Assembly (NCBI GenBank): GCA_963815125.1
Contig: CAWFFM010000001.1
Location: 62,001 to 126,000, forward strand
DNA: 64,000 nucleotides
Direction: 5' to 3'
Source of the DNA: Actinocatenispora sp963815125
GTDB lineage: Bacteria; Actinomycetota; Actinomycetes; Mycobacteriales; Micromonosporaceae
Shown: in pieces, positions 41,905-51,550 of the stretch
Position numbering within the stretch: the first letter of the stretch is position 1
Layout of the letters: each line of letters opens with the position of its first letter
Program-made: the position numbers and the translations under genes
Notes under the pieces: generated by a model
What the model saw: only the letters and a program-made list of their open reading frames with translations
What the model was told of the DNA's origin: nothing
Database searches by the model: none

Positions 41905-44880
41905 GTGTTGACGATGCAGGACGCCCTGCTGGCGTTGCAGCGGTACTGGACCGAGCGTGGCTGCATGATCGTGCAGCCGTTCAACACAGAGGTCGGCGCC
42001 GGTACGATGAACCCGGCGACGATCCTGCGGGTGCTGGGTCCCGAACCCTGGCGGGTCGCCTACACCGAGCCCAGTGTCCGCCCGGACGACTCCCGCTACG
42101 GCGAGAACCCGAACCGGCTGCAGACGCACACCCAGTTCCAGGTCATCCTGAAGCCCGACCCGGGCAACCCGCAGGAGATCTACCTGGCCTCGTTGGAGGC
42201 ACTGGGCATCGACATCCGGGCGCACGACGTCCGCTTCGTCGAGGACAACTGGGCCTCCCCGGCGCTCGGCGCCTGGGGACTGGGCTGGGAGGTCTGGCTC
42301 GACGGGCTGGAGATCACCCAGTTCACCTACTTCCAACAGGCCGGCGGGCTGTCGGTGGACCCGGTGTCGGTGGAGATCACCTACGGCATCGAGCGCATCC
42401 TGATGGCCCTTCAGGGTGTCGACCACTTCAAGGACATCGCGTACGCGCCGGGCGTCTCCTACGGCGAGGTCTTCGGGCAGTCCGAGTACGAGATGTCCCG
42501 CTACTACCTCGACGACGCCGACGTGGAGACCAACAAGCAGCTGTTCGAGTCCTACGCCGCCGAGGCCCGTCGGATGCTCGACGCACGGCTTCCGGTGCCG
42601 GCGCACAACTACATCCTCAAGTGCTCGCACACCTTCAACGTGCTCGACTCGCGCGGCGCGATCTCCACCACCGAACGGGCCCGGGCGTTCGGCCGGATGC
42701 GCGGTCTGGCCCGCGAGGTGGCGCAGCTGTGGTCGGATCGGCGCGAGGAGTTGGCGTACCCGCTGGGCACCGTGCCGGCGGCGCCGGTCGCGACGCTGCC
42801 CGCCGAGCTGCCCACGGTCAGCGGCCCGGACACGGTGCTGCTGGAGATCGGCACCGAGGAACTGCCGCCGCACGAGGTGACCCAGCAGACCGACGCGGTA
42901 CGTGCCGCGGTCACCGAGAAGCTCGCCGCGACCAGGCTGACGCACGGTGCCATCACCGTGTACGGCACCCCACGCCGACTCGCCGTGCTGATCGACGACG
43001 TGGCCGCCCGGGAACCCGATGCGCAGCGCACCCTGCGCGGGCCCAAGGTGAGCGCCGCGTTCGATGCCGAGGGCAACCCGACGAAGGCCGCTGCCGGTTT
43101 CGCCCGCGGCAAGGGTGTCGACGTCTCCGCGCTGGAACGAATCGACGTCAACGGCGTCGAGCACGTCGGCCTGGTGGTGACCGAGCCGGGCCGGCCGGCC
43201 GCCGAGGTGCTCAGCGAACTGTTCGGCTCGGTGGTCACCGGACTGCGCGCGGACAAGAACATGCGCTGGGGGGATCCGAACCTGTCGTTCACCCGGCCGG
43301 TCCGCTGGCTGGTCGCGCTCTACGGAGACACGCCGCTGCCGGTCGCCGCCTCCGCGCTGGCCGCCGGCCGTACCACCCGGGTTCGCCGGACCGCCGCGGA
43401 GCCGCTGCGCGAGATCGCCGGTGCGGCCGACTACCTCGGCGTGCTGGCCGGCGAGGGCATCGTGGTGGACGCGGCGGAGCGGCGCTCGGCGATCGTGGCC
43501 CGCGCCACCGAGCTGGCCGGCACGGTCGACGGCCGGGTCGACGTCGACGCCGAGTCAGCACTGATCGACGAGGTGACCAACCTGGTCGAGGAGCCCAACC
43601 CGCTGCTCGGCTCGTTCGACCGGAGATACCTGGAACTGCCGCCGCAGATCCTGACCACGGTGATGCGCAAGCACCAGCGTTACCTGCCGGTGCGGGCCGC
43701 CGACGGCAGCCTGCTGCCGCACTTCGTCGCGGTGGCCAACGGGCCGATCGACACCGACGCGGTACGCGCAGGCAACGAGGGTGTGCTGCGGGCCCGTTAC
43801 GAGGACGCCGCGTTCTTCTGGCGCGCCGACCTGAAGGTGGCGCCGGAGACCATGAAGGCCGGTCTGGCGAAGTTGACCTTCGCCGACAAGCTCGGCTCGA
43901 TGGCCGACCGGGCGGAGCGGATCGCGGCCACCGCCGACGCGCTGGCCGACCTGGTCGGGGTCACCGACGCCGACCGCGCCACCGTCCGGCGGGCCGGCGA
44001 ACTGGCCAAGTTCGATCTGGCTTCGGACATGGTCATCGAACTGTCCAGCCTGGCCGGCACGATGGCCCGGGAGTACGCCCGGCGGGCCGGGGAGAGCGAC
44101 GCGGTGGCCACCGCGCTGTACGAGATGGAGCTGCCCCGGGGTGGCGGCGACCCGCTGCCCACCACGGTGCCCGGTGCGCTGCTCGCGCTGGCCGACCGGT
44201 TGGACCTGTTGACCGGGCTGGCCGCGGTGGGCGCGAAGGCCACCGGCAGCTCAGACCCGTTCGGACTGCGTCGTGCCTCCCTCGGGGTGGTCGGCATCCT
44301 GCGGGCGTTCCCGGCGTTGGCGCCGATCACCCTGACCGAAGGTCTGCGTACCGCCGCGGCACGGCAGACCGGTGTCACGGTGTCCGACGAGACCCTGGCC
44401 GAACTGCACGAGTTCGCGGTACGCCGCTACGAGCAGGCGCTGTCCGACGCCGGGCACGACCACCGGCACGTCGACGCGGTACTGCCGCTGGCCGACACGC
44501 CGGCCGCCGCGGACGCCACGCTCAGTGAACTCGGCAAGCTCGCCAGCGACGACGGGTTCGTCGAACTGGCCGCCGCGCTGCAACGGGTCCGGCGCATCGT
44601 GCCCGCCGACACCGCGGCAGGCTACGACCCGGCGCGTCTGGTGGAGTCGGCAGAGCAGGCCCTGCACCGTACGGTCGAGCAGGTACGGGCGAAGCTTCCG
44701 GCGAATCCGACGCTGGCTGGTTTCGTCGCCGTCGCCGAGGCGCTGACCGCACCGGTCAACGCGTTCTTCGACGACGTACTGGTGATGGCCGAGGACGCTG
44801 AGCTGCGGGCCGCGCGGCTGGGTCTGCTCGCCACCATCCGCGACCTGGCCGCCCCGATACTGGACTGGTCCGCCCTCTGA
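41905..44880 (+). CDS. glyS: Glycyl-tRNA synthetase, alpha-beta fused
   Basis: 991 residues. Residues 1 to about 285 are the bacterial alpha subunit (MQDALLALQRYWTERGCMIV, GQSEYEMSRYYLDDADVETN). After a short Ala/Pro linker the beta subunit follows (LLEIGTEELPPHEV, LTTVMRKHQRYLPV) with its HD-like and anticodon-binding regions to the end. In most bacteria the subunits are separate. Most actinomycetes use the unrelated homodimeric GlyRS, so this type is notable. The GTG at 41905 is used; ATG at 41914 is an alternative. TAGACT at 41860-41865 is a possible -10. Confidence 0.93.
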   Translation: MLTMQDALLALQRYWTERGCMIVQPFNTEVGAGTMNPATILRVLGPEPWRVAYTEPSVRPDDSRYGENPNRLQTHTQFQVILKPDPGNPQEIYLASLEALGIDIRAHDVRFVEDNWASPALGAWGLGWEVWLDGLEITQFTYFQQAGGLSVDPVSVEITYGIERILMALQGVDHFKDIAYAPGVSYGEVFGQSEYEMSRYYLDDADVETNKQLFESYAAEARRMLDARLPVPAHNYILKCSHTFNVLDSRGAISTTERARAFGRMRGLAREVAQLWSDRREELAYPLGTVPAAPVATLPAELPTVSGPDTVLLEIGTEELPPHEVTQQTDAVRAAVTEKLAATRLTHGAITVYGTPRRLAVLIDDVAAREPDAQRTLRGPKVSAAFDAEGNPTKAAAGFARGKGVDVSALERIDVNGVEHVGLVVTEPGRPAAEVLSELFGSVVTGLRADKNMRWGDPNLSFTRPVRWLVALYGDTPLPVAASALAAGRTTRVRRTAAEPLREIAGAADYLGVLAGEGIVVDAAERRSAIVARATELAGTVDGRVDVDAESALIDEVTNLVEEPNPLLGSFDRRYLELPPQILTTVMRKHQRYLPVRAADGSLLPHFVAVANGPIDTDAVRAGNEGVLRARYEDAAFFWRADLKVAPETMKAGLAKLTFADKLGSMADRAERIAATADALADLVGVTDADRATVRRAGELAKFDLASDMVIELSSLAGTMAREYARRAGESDAVATALYEMELPRGGGDPLPTTVPGALLALADRLDLLTGLAAVGAKATGSSDPFGLRRASLGVVGILRAFPALAPITLTEGLRTAAARQTGVTVSDETLAELHEFAVRRYEQALSDAGHDHRHVDAVLPLADTPAAADATLSELGKLASDDGFVELAAALQRVRRIVPADTAAGYDPARLVESAEQALHRTVEQVRAKLPANPTLAGFVAVAEALTAPVNAFFDDVLVMAEDAELRAARLGLLATIRDLAAPILDWSAL

Positions 44881-44896
44881 GCGTCGGTCCGTGCTC

Positions 44897-44931
44897 CACC
44901 GATCGGCCGGCTCCGGGCCGGTCGATCGGTG
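44897..44931 (+). terminator. Terminator of glyS
   Basis: 14-bp stem (44897-44910 with 44918-44931, one G-T pair) and a 7-nt loop directly after the glyS stop. Confidence 0.7.
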
Positions 44932-44967
44932 TGCCACAATCCGGAAGGGCTCACAGGGGGAATGTCG

Positions 44968-45681
44968 ATGCTCACCAACGACGCCTATCTGGCGGCTGTG
45001 GCGCAACGGATCCAGTTCGGCCGGGGTCAGCTCTACCAGGCGCAGATCGGGCCACTGACCGCGCTGGTCGGTAACATCTTCGACGGTGTCGGCCCGATGG
45101 GGCAGATGCACACCTGCGTCATCGCTGCCGGGCTGCCCGAGGTCAACGGGTTCATCGTGCAGGACTTCGCGTTGCGGGCCAGCCAGCACGCCGCCCAGGC
45201 CACTACCGGCATCAAGGGTTTCGGCACCGCGGTGGTCACCCTGGTCGGTCTTGTCTCCCCGGTGGTGCGGCCGGACGCGGTCCCGGTCGCGGTGCGCAAA
45301 CCCGCGATGGAATGGGGTGGCAGTACCCGGCCCGTCGTGGTGGACCTGACCACCGGCCAGATCCACACGTTCACCGGCACCCAGTTGAACGGGTGGATGT
45401 TGCAGGGCGCGATCCGGAGCAAGACGCAGATGATGTTCCCGCCGCCGGGCCAGGTGTTCGCCGAACAACAGCGCGCGTCCGGGCAGCAGTTCGGCCCGCC
45501 GGGCCCGCCGCCGGTTGGCCACCAGCAGGGCCCGCCGCCACCCGGCCCGTACCCCCCGCCAGGCGCCTCTCCGCCGCAGCCGCCAGGGGCGTACCCGCCG
45601 CCGCCCGGTGCACCGCAGCCGGCCCCGTACCCGCCGCAGGGACAGGAGCCACCGCCGCCGAGCCCCTTCACCAACTACTGA
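44968..45681 (+). CDS. Unknown protein with proline-rich tail
   Basis: 237 residues, not recognised. Residues 1-155 are a folded domain (FGRGQLYQAQIGPLTALVGN, HTCVIAAGLPEVNGFIVQD), and the last 80 are low-complexity Pro/Gly/Gln/Tyr (PPPPGPYPPPGASPPQ), the kind of tail seen in actinobacterial envelope and septum proteins. The ATG at 44968 fits AGGGGG better than the ATG at 44962. No signal peptide or span is seen. Confidence 0.7.
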   Translation: MLTNDAYLAAVAQRIQFGRGQLYQAQIGPLTALVGNIFDGVGPMGQMHTCVIAAGLPEVNGFIVQDFALRASQHAAQATTGIKGFGTAVVTLVGLVSPVVRPDAVPVAVRKPAMEWGGSTRPVVVDLTTGQIHTFTGTQLNGWMLQGAIRSKTQMMFPPPGQVFAEQQRASGQQFGPPGPPPVGHQQGPPPPGPYPPPGASPPQPPGAYPPPPGAPQPAPYPPQGQEPPPPSPFTNY

Positions 45682-45711
45682 CCGCAGCGCGCCGGGTGTT
45701 GTGTCCTGAGC

Positions 45712-45737
45712 AACTTTCGTCCAAGATGACAAAAGTT
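45712..45737. promoter_or_regulatory. ROK-regulon operator, copy 1
   Basis: AACTTT-N14-AAAGTT, 26 bp, ending 28 bp before the ROK start codon. The same 26-bp architecture recurs at 52351-52376. Read in the opposite orientation it also shares internal bases with that copy (AACTTTTG and TTNGAC). Confidence 0.7.
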
Positions 45738-45765
45738 GGAACACGCACTGCGGAAGGCGCCCGGC

Positions 45766-46935
45766 ATGGCGGACGGAATCGGCTACGAGGTGCTCTGCCT
45801 GCTGCGCGAGCACGGCGCACTGTCCCGTGCCGAGCTGACCGACCGTCTCGCCGTGCCGAGGGCCCGACTGCTGGCCGAGCTGAGCCGCCTCGGCGGTCTC
45901 GGCCGCATCCAGGAGGCGGGGCCGGCCGCGTCGCGAGGTGGCCGCCGTTCCACCCTGGTCGAGCTGGCGTCCACGCACCGCTTCGGCGCCGTGGACCTCG
46001 GCGCCACCTCGGTACGGGTCGAGGTCAGTGACCGGCACCTGGAACCGCTGGCCGCCATCGAGCGGCCGGTGGACATCCGTACCGGTCCCCGCCCGGTACT
46101 CGCCGTGGTCAGCGAGCTGCTCGGCAAGCTGCGCGGGCAGGGTACGTACCAGCAGCTCGACGGGTTGGGGGTCGGTCTGCCCGGCCCGGTCAGCTTCCGC
46201 GACGGCGTGCCGGTCTCGCCGCCCATCATGCCCGGCTGGGACGGCTTCCCGGTACGGGAACTGCTGGCACACGAACACGGCTGCCCGGCGGTGGTGGACA
46301 ACGACGTCAACATCATGGCCATCGGCGAACGCTACGGCGGGGTGGCCCGTTCCGTGGACGACTTCCTGTACCTGAAGCTCGGTACCGGCATCGGCTGCGG
46401 GATCCATCTCGGCGGCCAGGTCTACCGGGGCAAGGACGGCTGCGCCGGCGACATCGGGCACATCCAGGTCGACCCGCACGGGCCGGTCTGCGCCTGCGGC
46501 AACACCGGGTGCCTGGAGGCGGTGTTCGGCGGTGCGGCGCTGGCCCGGGACGCGTCCGCGGCGGCCCGGACCGGACGTTCCGAGATGCTGGCCGCCCGGC
46601 TGGCCGAGGGTGTCACGCTCACCGCGCGCGAGGTCGGCGTCGCTGCCGCCGCCGGCGATGCGACCAGCATCGGACTGATCCGGGCCGGCGGCGCCCGGCT
46701 CGGTGGCGTACTGGCCGGGCTGGTCAGCTTCGCCAACCCGTCGATGATCGTGATCGGTGGTGGCCTGGCCGGGCTCGGGCACCGGCTGCTGGCCGAGGTA
46801 CGTGCCGTCGTGTACGACCGCTCGCTGCCGTTGGCCACCGGCAACCTGCCGTTGGTGCTGTCCGAACTGGGCGAGCGGGCCGGTGCGTTGGGCGCCGCGA
46901 AGCTCGCCAGCGATCTGGTCTTCCGACAGGCGTGA
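45766..46935 (+). CDS. ROK-family transcriptional regulator
   Basis: 389 residues. An N-terminal winged helix (VLCLLREHGALSRAELTDRL) is followed by the ROK sugar-kinase-like domain with DLGATSVRVEV, LKLGTGIGCGIH and the zinc motif CACGNTGCLE. ATG at 45766 has GGAAGG 8 nt upstream; a TTG at 45736 lies inside the operator and is rejected. It precedes an oxidoreductase and epimerase gene pair and probably regulates itself, that pair and the unit at 50.4-52.3 kb. Confidence 0.88.
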   Translation: MADGIGYEVLCLLREHGALSRAELTDRLAVPRARLLAELSRLGGLGRIQEAGPAASRGGRRSTLVELASTHRFGAVDLGATSVRVEVSDRHLEPLAAIERPVDIRTGPRPVLAVVSELLGKLRGQGTYQQLDGLGVGLPGPVSFRDGVPVSPPIMPGWDGFPVRELLAHEHGCPAVVDNDVNIMAIGERYGGVARSVDDFLYLKLGTGIGCGIHLGGQVYRGKDGCAGDIGHIQVDPHGPVCACGNTGCLEAVFGGAALARDASAAARTGRSEMLAARLAEGVTLTAREVGVAAAAGDATSIGLIRAGGARLGGVLAGLVSFANPSMIVIGGGLAGLGHRLLAEVRAVVYDRSLPLATGNLPLVLSELGERAGALGAAKLASDLVFRQA

Positions 46936-46990
46936 GGCATCGGGCGGGCCCTGGCGGGCGGCGTGAACAGCAAGATGAGGGGGAGCCAGA

Positions 46991-48142
46991 GTGGCCGAGC
47001 AGGACGAGATCCGCGTCGGTATGGTCGGCACCGCGTTCATGGGCGCCGCGCACTCGCAGGCGTGGCGCAGCGTGAACCGGTTCTTCGACCTGCCGGTACA
47101 GGCCCGGATGACGGCGGTCTGCGGGCGTGACGCGGACCGTACCCGGGCCGCAGCGGACCGGCTCGGCTGGCAGTCGTACGAGACGGACTGGCGGCGGCTG
47201 ATCGAACGCGACGACATCGACCTGGTGGACATCTGTACGCCGGGCGACAGTCACGCGGACATCGCGGTCGCCGCGTTGCGTGCCGGCAAGCATGTGCTGT
47301 GCGAGAAGCCGCTGGCCAACTCCGTGGCCGAGGCGGTACGGATGGCCGAGGCGGCGGCCGCGGCGGAACCTGGCGGGGTCCGGGCGATGTGTGGCTTCAC
47401 CTACCGCCGGGTACCGGCGCTGGCGCTGATGGCGCGCTGGGTGGAGTCCGGACGGATCGGCCGGCTGCGCCACGTACGGGCCAGTTACCTGCAGGACTGG
47501 CTGGTCGACCCGGCCGCGCCGGTGACCTGGCGGTTGCAGGCCGAGCATGCCGGATCCGGTGCACTGGGCGATCTCGGCGCGCACATCGTCGACCTGACCC
47601 GCTACCTGACCGGGCAGGAGTTCGTCGGGGTGAGCGCGCTGACCGAGACGTTCGTGTCCGAGCGGCCGGTCACCGCGGGTGCCACCGAGACCGGGCCGGT
47701 CACCGTGGACGATGCGGCCCTGTTCCTGGGGCAGCTGTCCGGTGGGGCGGTCGGCACCTTCGAGGTGACCCGCTACGCCACCGGTCGTAAGAACGGTCTG
47801 CGGATCGAGCTGAACGGTACCGACGGCTCGTTGGCGTTCGACCTGGAACGGCTCAACGAACTGGAGTACTACGACAGCATCCGGCCCTCCGCGCAGCAGG
47901 GCTTCACCCGGATCCTGGCCACCGAGGCGGTCCATCCGTACGTCGCGGCATGGTGGCCGCCCGGTCACCTGCTCGGCTACGAGCACGCCTTCACCCACCA
48001 GGCACGCGATCTGCTGGCCGGCATCGCCGCCGGCGACACGCCGCGACCGTCGTTCGGCGACGGACTGGCGACGCAGCGGGTACTGGCGGCGGTGGCGGAC
48101 AGCGCCGCGCAGGGCACCAGCTGGCTGTCGGTCGGAAACTGA
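46991..48142 (+). CDS. Gfo/Idh/MocA-family oxidoreductase
   Basis: 383 residues. The Rossmann N-terminus is VGMVGTAFMGAAHSQAW, the EKP motif is LCEKPLA with catalytic Lys, and DLGAHIVDLTRYL carries the HxxD-like signature. It oxidises or reduces a sugar or inositol hydroxyl with NAD(P). AGGGGGAG lies before the GTG. Same direction as the ROK gene and the epimerase that follows. Confidence 0.9.
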   Translation: MAEQDEIRVGMVGTAFMGAAHSQAWRSVNRFFDLPVQARMTAVCGRDADRTRAAADRLGWQSYETDWRRLIERDDIDLVDICTPGDSHADIAVAALRAGKHVLCEKPLANSVAEAVRMAEAAAAAEPGGVRAMCGFTYRRVPALALMARWVESGRIGRLRHVRASYLQDWLVDPAAPVTWRLQAEHAGSGALGDLGAHIVDLTRYLTGQEFVGVSALTETFVSERPVTAGATETGPVTVDDAALFLGQLSGGAVGTFEVTRYATGRKNGLRIELNGTDGSLAFDLERLNELEYYDSIRPSAQQGFTRILATEAVHPYVAAWWPPGHLLGYEHAFTHQARDLLAGIAAGDTPRPSFGDGLATQRVLAAVADSAAQGTSWLSVGN

Positions 48143-48180
48143 CCGGATTTCGTTGCGGGACAGCAGAAGGGGACGACATC

Positions 48181-49188
48181 ATGGCGCGACCGATCACCCT
48201 GTTCACCGGGCAGTGGGCAGACCTGCCGTTCGTCGAGGTGTGCCGGCTGGCTGCGGGCTGGGGCTACGACGGGCTGGAGATCGCCTGCTGGGGGGACCAC
48301 TTCGAGGTGGACCGGGCGCTGGCCGAGGAGTCCTATGTGGAGGACCGGAAGCGGATCCTGGCCGAGCACGGCCTGTCGGTGTACGCGATCTCCAACCACC
48401 TGGTCGGCCAGGCGGTCTGTGACTTCCCGATCGACGAACGACACCAGGGCATCCTGCCGCCGGACATCTGGGGCGACGGTGACGCCGAGGGGGTGCGGCA
48501 GCGTGCCGCGACCCGGATGAAGGACACCGCCCGCGCCGCCGCGAAACTCGGTGTGTCCACAGTGGTCGGTTTCACCGGATCCTCCATCTGGTACACCCTG
48601 GCGATGTTCCCACCGACCCCGGAGTCGATGATCGATCGCGGCTACCAGGACTTCGCGGACCGCTGGAACCCGATCCTGGACGTCTTCGACGCCGAGGGCG
48701 TGCGCTTCGCCCACGAGGTCCATCCGACCGAGATCGCGTACGACTACTGGACCACGCAGCGCACGCTGGAGGTCATCGGGCACCGGCCCGCGTTCGGCCT
48801 GAACTTCGACCCGTCGCACTTCGTCTGGCAGGACCTGGACCCGGTCGGCTTCCTGTGGGATTTCCGGGACCGCATCTACCACGTGGACTGCAAGGAGTCG
48901 AAGAAGTACTTCAACGGTCGCAACACCCGGCTGGGCTCGCACCTGCCCTGGGGCGACCCGCGACGCGGTTGGGACTTCGTCTCGGCGGGTCACGGCGACG
49001 TGCCGTGGGCGTCCTGTTTCCGTACCCTCAACGCGATCGGCTACGACGGCCCGATCTCCATCGAATGGGAGGACGCCGGGATGGACCGGCTGGCCGGCGC
49101 CCCGGAGGCGTTGGCGTTCATCCGCCGGCTGGCCGAGATCGAGCCCCCGTCCGCGTCCTTCGACGCCGCGTTCAGCAGCGGGTCCTGA
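48181..49188 (+). CDS. Sugar phosphate isomerase/epimerase (TIM barrel)
   Basis: 335 residues. The AP-endonuclease-2 TIM barrel shows metal ligands in HEVHPTE, GLNFDPSHFVWQ, YHVDCKESK and SIEWEDAGM. The 38-bp gap and shared strand with the Gfo/Idh gene point to one pathway, possibly 3-keto-sugar or inositol metabolism. GAAGGGG precedes the ATG at 48181. It is longer than the epimerase at 51547 and not its close copy. Confidence 0.88.
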   Translation: MARPITLFTGQWADLPFVEVCRLAAGWGYDGLEIACWGDHFEVDRALAEESYVEDRKRILAEHGLSVYAISNHLVGQAVCDFPIDERHQGILPPDIWGDGDAEGVRQRAATRMKDTARAAAKLGVSTVVGFTGSSIWYTLAMFPPTPESMIDRGYQDFADRWNPILDVFDAEGVRFAHEVHPTEIAYDYWTTQRTLEVIGHRPAFGLNFDPSHFVWQDLDPVGFLWDFRDRIYHVDCKESKKYFNGRNTRLGSHLPWGDPRRGWDFVSAGHGDVPWASCFRTLNAIGYDGPISIEWEDAGMDRLAGAPEALAFIRRLAEIEPPSASFDAAFSSGS

Positions 49189-49190
49189 GC

Positions 49191-49715
49191 TCAGTCCGGA
49201 GTCGTGGAACTACGCCGGACACAGGTCGTGGTGCCGCGCAGGTAGAGCTGCGCCGTCCCGTCGTGGCGGGGATCGGGACCGGATTCGAACGTGACGGTGA
49301 TGCCGGTGGCGGGGGAGAGGTCCACGATGGAGTACTCCCCGCCCCGCTCGTCCCTGCTCAGCCGCCAGCCGCGGTGCCTGGCCCAGGTGACGAAGCGGTC
49401 CTGGTAGCTGCGGAACCGGGTCGGTGGCACGTCGAGGATCCGGTATCCGGCGCTGACGTACACGTCGGGGCCGGGGGGTGGGCTGTGCCGGGCGATGTTG
49501 CACAGGCCCTCGGAGCTGTGCGTCGGGCCCTGGTTGGTGTTGCGAGCGCGGGCCGGGGAGTGCAGGGACCGCAGTGCCTGGTGCATGTAGGTGTCCAGCG
49601 CCGAGGCCGCTTGCGTCTCGGTACCGGGCGCCCCACCGCTGGAACCGAACTGTCCGCATGAGGCGACCAGCAGCAGGGCCGCGATCAGCGGCACCGGGCG
49701 CAGTCCAGCGTGCAT
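49191..49715 (-). CDS. Small lipoprotein of unknown function
   Basis: 174 residues. ATG at 49715 (MHAGLRPVPLIAALLLVASC) with lipobox VASC. The mature part contains a VYVSAGYRILDVPP strand and a TWARHRGWRLSRDERGGEY segment resembling small actinobacterial lipoproteins with no assigned role. TACCCT (minus strand, 49722-49727) lies 6 nt before the ATG, so it is probably leaderless. Its stop nearly touches the convergent epimerase stop. Confidence 0.75.
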   Translation of the reverse strand: MHAGLRPVPLIAALLLVASCGQFGSSGGAPGTETQAASALDTYMHQALRSLHSPARARNTNQGPTHSSEGLCNIARHSPPPGPDVYVSAGYRILDVPPTRFRSYQDRFVTWARHRGWRLSRDERGGEYSIVDLSPATGITVTFESGPDPRHDGTAQLYLRGTTTCVRRSSTTPD

Positions 49716-49822
49716 GCGGACAGGGTACTGAGCTGCCACCAGCGTCCCTCCCGCACAGCGGACGGTACGGCGGTGGCCGATCTCCGCAGCAGGTACGGCA
49801 TCTGGCAGTAGACTCCGCAGCC

Positions 49823-50392
49823 ATGGGTGAGTCGGCGAGCGCGGACGGCGATCGGCCCGTCGACCATGTCCGGGCCGCCTGCCGACGGTTCGGTGAGCCC
49901 GAGGTCGCCGTACGCTCCGCCGAACTGCTCAGCGGTGCGTCACCGTTCGCCGAGACCGGGTTCATCGTCGCGATCACCGGTCGCGCCGGGGCCAGCGAGA
50001 TGGGCCGGCGCCGACCCGACGACGATCCGGCCCTGCTCTACTGGCCGCGGGTCTGGGGTGCCCGCGCACTGCTGTACGCCTGGGACGACTCGGTCGCGCC
50101 GGTGGTGGTCGCCGCGCTCACCGACGACGCCTGGCGGGTACGGGAGATGGCGGCGAAGGTGGTGGCCCGCCGGGAGCTCGGCGCCGCGGCGGACGCGCTG
50201 GCCCGGATGCTCGCCGACCCGGTGCCCCGGGTACGGGCCGCGGCGGCGCGAGCCTTGGCCGTGGTCGGGGAGGCCGAACACGCCCCGGCTCTCGCCGCGG
50301 CGGTCGACGCGGATGCCGACACCCAGGTCCGGCACCAGGCCGAGCAGGCACTGCACCGCATGTCCCAGCGCCTGGACCGCGACCTGACCTGA
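49823..50392 (+). CDS. HEAT-repeat protein
   Basis: 189 residues. Three HEAT-like repeats in the second half (VVVAALTDDAWRVREMAAKV, LARMLADPVPRVRAAAARAL, LAAAVDADADTQVRHQAEQA). Such proteins are scaffolds or lyase subunits; this one is soluble and no partner is evident. ATG at 49823; TAGACT at 49809-49814 is a possible -10 for a near-leaderless mRNA. Confidence 0.78.
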   Translation: MGESASADGDRPVDHVRAACRRFGEPEVAVRSAELLSGASPFAETGFIVAITGRAGASEMGRRRPDDDPALLYWPRVWGARALLYAWDDSVAPVVVAALTDDAWRVREMAAKVVARRELGAAADALARMLADPVPRVRAAAARALAVVGEAEHAPALAAAVDADADTQVRHQAEQALHRMSQRLDRDLT

Positions 50393-50406
50393 CCTGACCC
50401 GACGTG

Positions 50407-50443
50407 GGCCACGGTGCCGCCGCCGGGCGGCGGCACCGTGGCC
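50407..50443. terminator. Bidirectional terminator between HEAT and Gfo/Idh genes
   Basis: Perfect 16-bp stem 50407-50422 with 50428-50443 and a 5-nt CCGGG loop in a convergent gap. Confidence 0.85.
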
Positions 50444-50449
50444 GCGTGC

Positions 50450-51550
50450 TCAGAGCGTACGGGTCAGCGGGTCCCAGTCCGCGGGTAGCGGATCGGGGGA
50501 GACCGTACTGGTGATGGTCGGTACGAAGCTGCCGCCCTCGGCCGACTCGGCGATCGCCACCATCAGGTCCAGCACGTGCATGCCCAGTTCCCCGGTGGCC
50601 CGGTGCGCGTCGCCGGTACGCAGTGCCCGGGCCATCTCCAGTACGCCGAGGCCACGGGTGGCGCTGGGCCCGCGGGACGGTACGGAGGTCCAGTCGGTGT
50701 CACCGGCCCGCCGGATCCTGATGTCGCCGTGGAAGGTGTTCGGGTCCGGCAACGCCATGGTGGCCTCCGACCCGGTGATCTCCACGAACCCGGCGCGCGA
50801 CAGCGGCGAGTCGAAGCTGAGCACCATGGTCGCGGCCGGTCCGCCGGTGAAGTCCACGAGCGTGGCCACGTGGGTCGGTACCTCGACGGTGAACTCGTTG
50901 CCCGCCTTCGGTCCGGAGCCGACCACCCGGCTGGTACGGGCCTGCCGGCCGACCGCGGCGACCTGCCGGGCCGGGCCGAACGCGCCGACCAGGGCGGTCA
51001 GGTAGTACGGGCCGATGTCGAACAGCGGACCCCCGCCGACCTGGAACAGGAATTCGGGACTGGGATGCCAGGACTCCGGCCCGGGTCCCTGCATGAGGGT
51101 CAGCGCGGTGAGCGGTACCCCGATCGCACCCTCGGCGATGAGCCGGTACGCGGTCTGCAGCCCGGCGCCGAGGAAGGTGTCCGGCGCGTTGCCGACCCGT
51201 ACGCCGGCGCTTGCGGCGTCGGCCAGCAGCTCGGCGCCCGCCTTGCGGTCCAGGGCGAGGGGTTTCTCCGAGTAGACGTGCTTACCGGCGGCCACGGCCG
51301 CCCCGGCGACCTCGGTGTGCACCGCGGGAATGGTCAGGTTGACGACCAGTTCCACCTCGGGATGTCCGATGACCGCGGCGCCGTCGCCGTGCACCGGTAC
51401 GCCGTAGCGTTCGGCGGTCTGCCGGGCCCGCTCGGTGTCCAGGTCGCCGACGGCCACCACCCGCAGATCCGGGAAGGAGGTGAGGTTGTCGAGGTATTCG
51501 GTGCTGATCGTGCCGCAGCCGACCACGCCGACACCGACCGGCCCGGTCAT
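50450..51550 (-). CDS. Gfo/Idh/MocA-family oxidoreductase, second copy
   Basis: 366 residues. VGVVGCGTISTEYLDNL opens the Rossmann fold, YSEKPLALDR carries the catalytic Lys, and PLFDIGPYYLTALV the substrate-site signature. It starts at the ATG at 51550, which overlaps the epimerase stop (ATGA). It is distinct from the enzyme at 46991. Confidence 0.9.
   Translation of the reverse strand: MTGPVGVGVVGCGTISTEYLDNLTSFPDLRVVAVGDLDTERARQTAERYGVPVHGDGAAVIGHPEVELVVNLTIPAVHTEVAGAAVAAGKHVYSEKPLALDRKAGAELLADAASAGVRVGNAPDTFLGAGLQTAYRLIAEGAIGVPLTALTLMQGPGPESWHPSPEFLFQVGGGPLFDIGPYYLTALVGAFGPARQVAAVGRQARTSRVVGSGPKAGNEFTVEVPTHVATLVDFTGGPAATMVLSFDSPLSRAGFVEITGSEATMALPDPNTFHGDIRIRRAGDTDWTSVPSRGPSATRGLGVLEMARALRTGDAHRATGELGMHVLDLMVAIAESAEGGSFVPTITSTVSPDPLPADWDPLTRTL

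Noticed and set aside
45736..45738. TTG start for the ROK gene
   Set aside because: Lies inside the operator; ATG at 45766 has GGAAGG at 8 nt.
44251..47232. 993-codon open frame on the minus strand
   Set aside because: A GC-rich shadow of glyS, the proline-rich protein gene, the ROK gene and the oxidoreductase gene; composition is Arg/Gly/His/Gln-rich with no domain.
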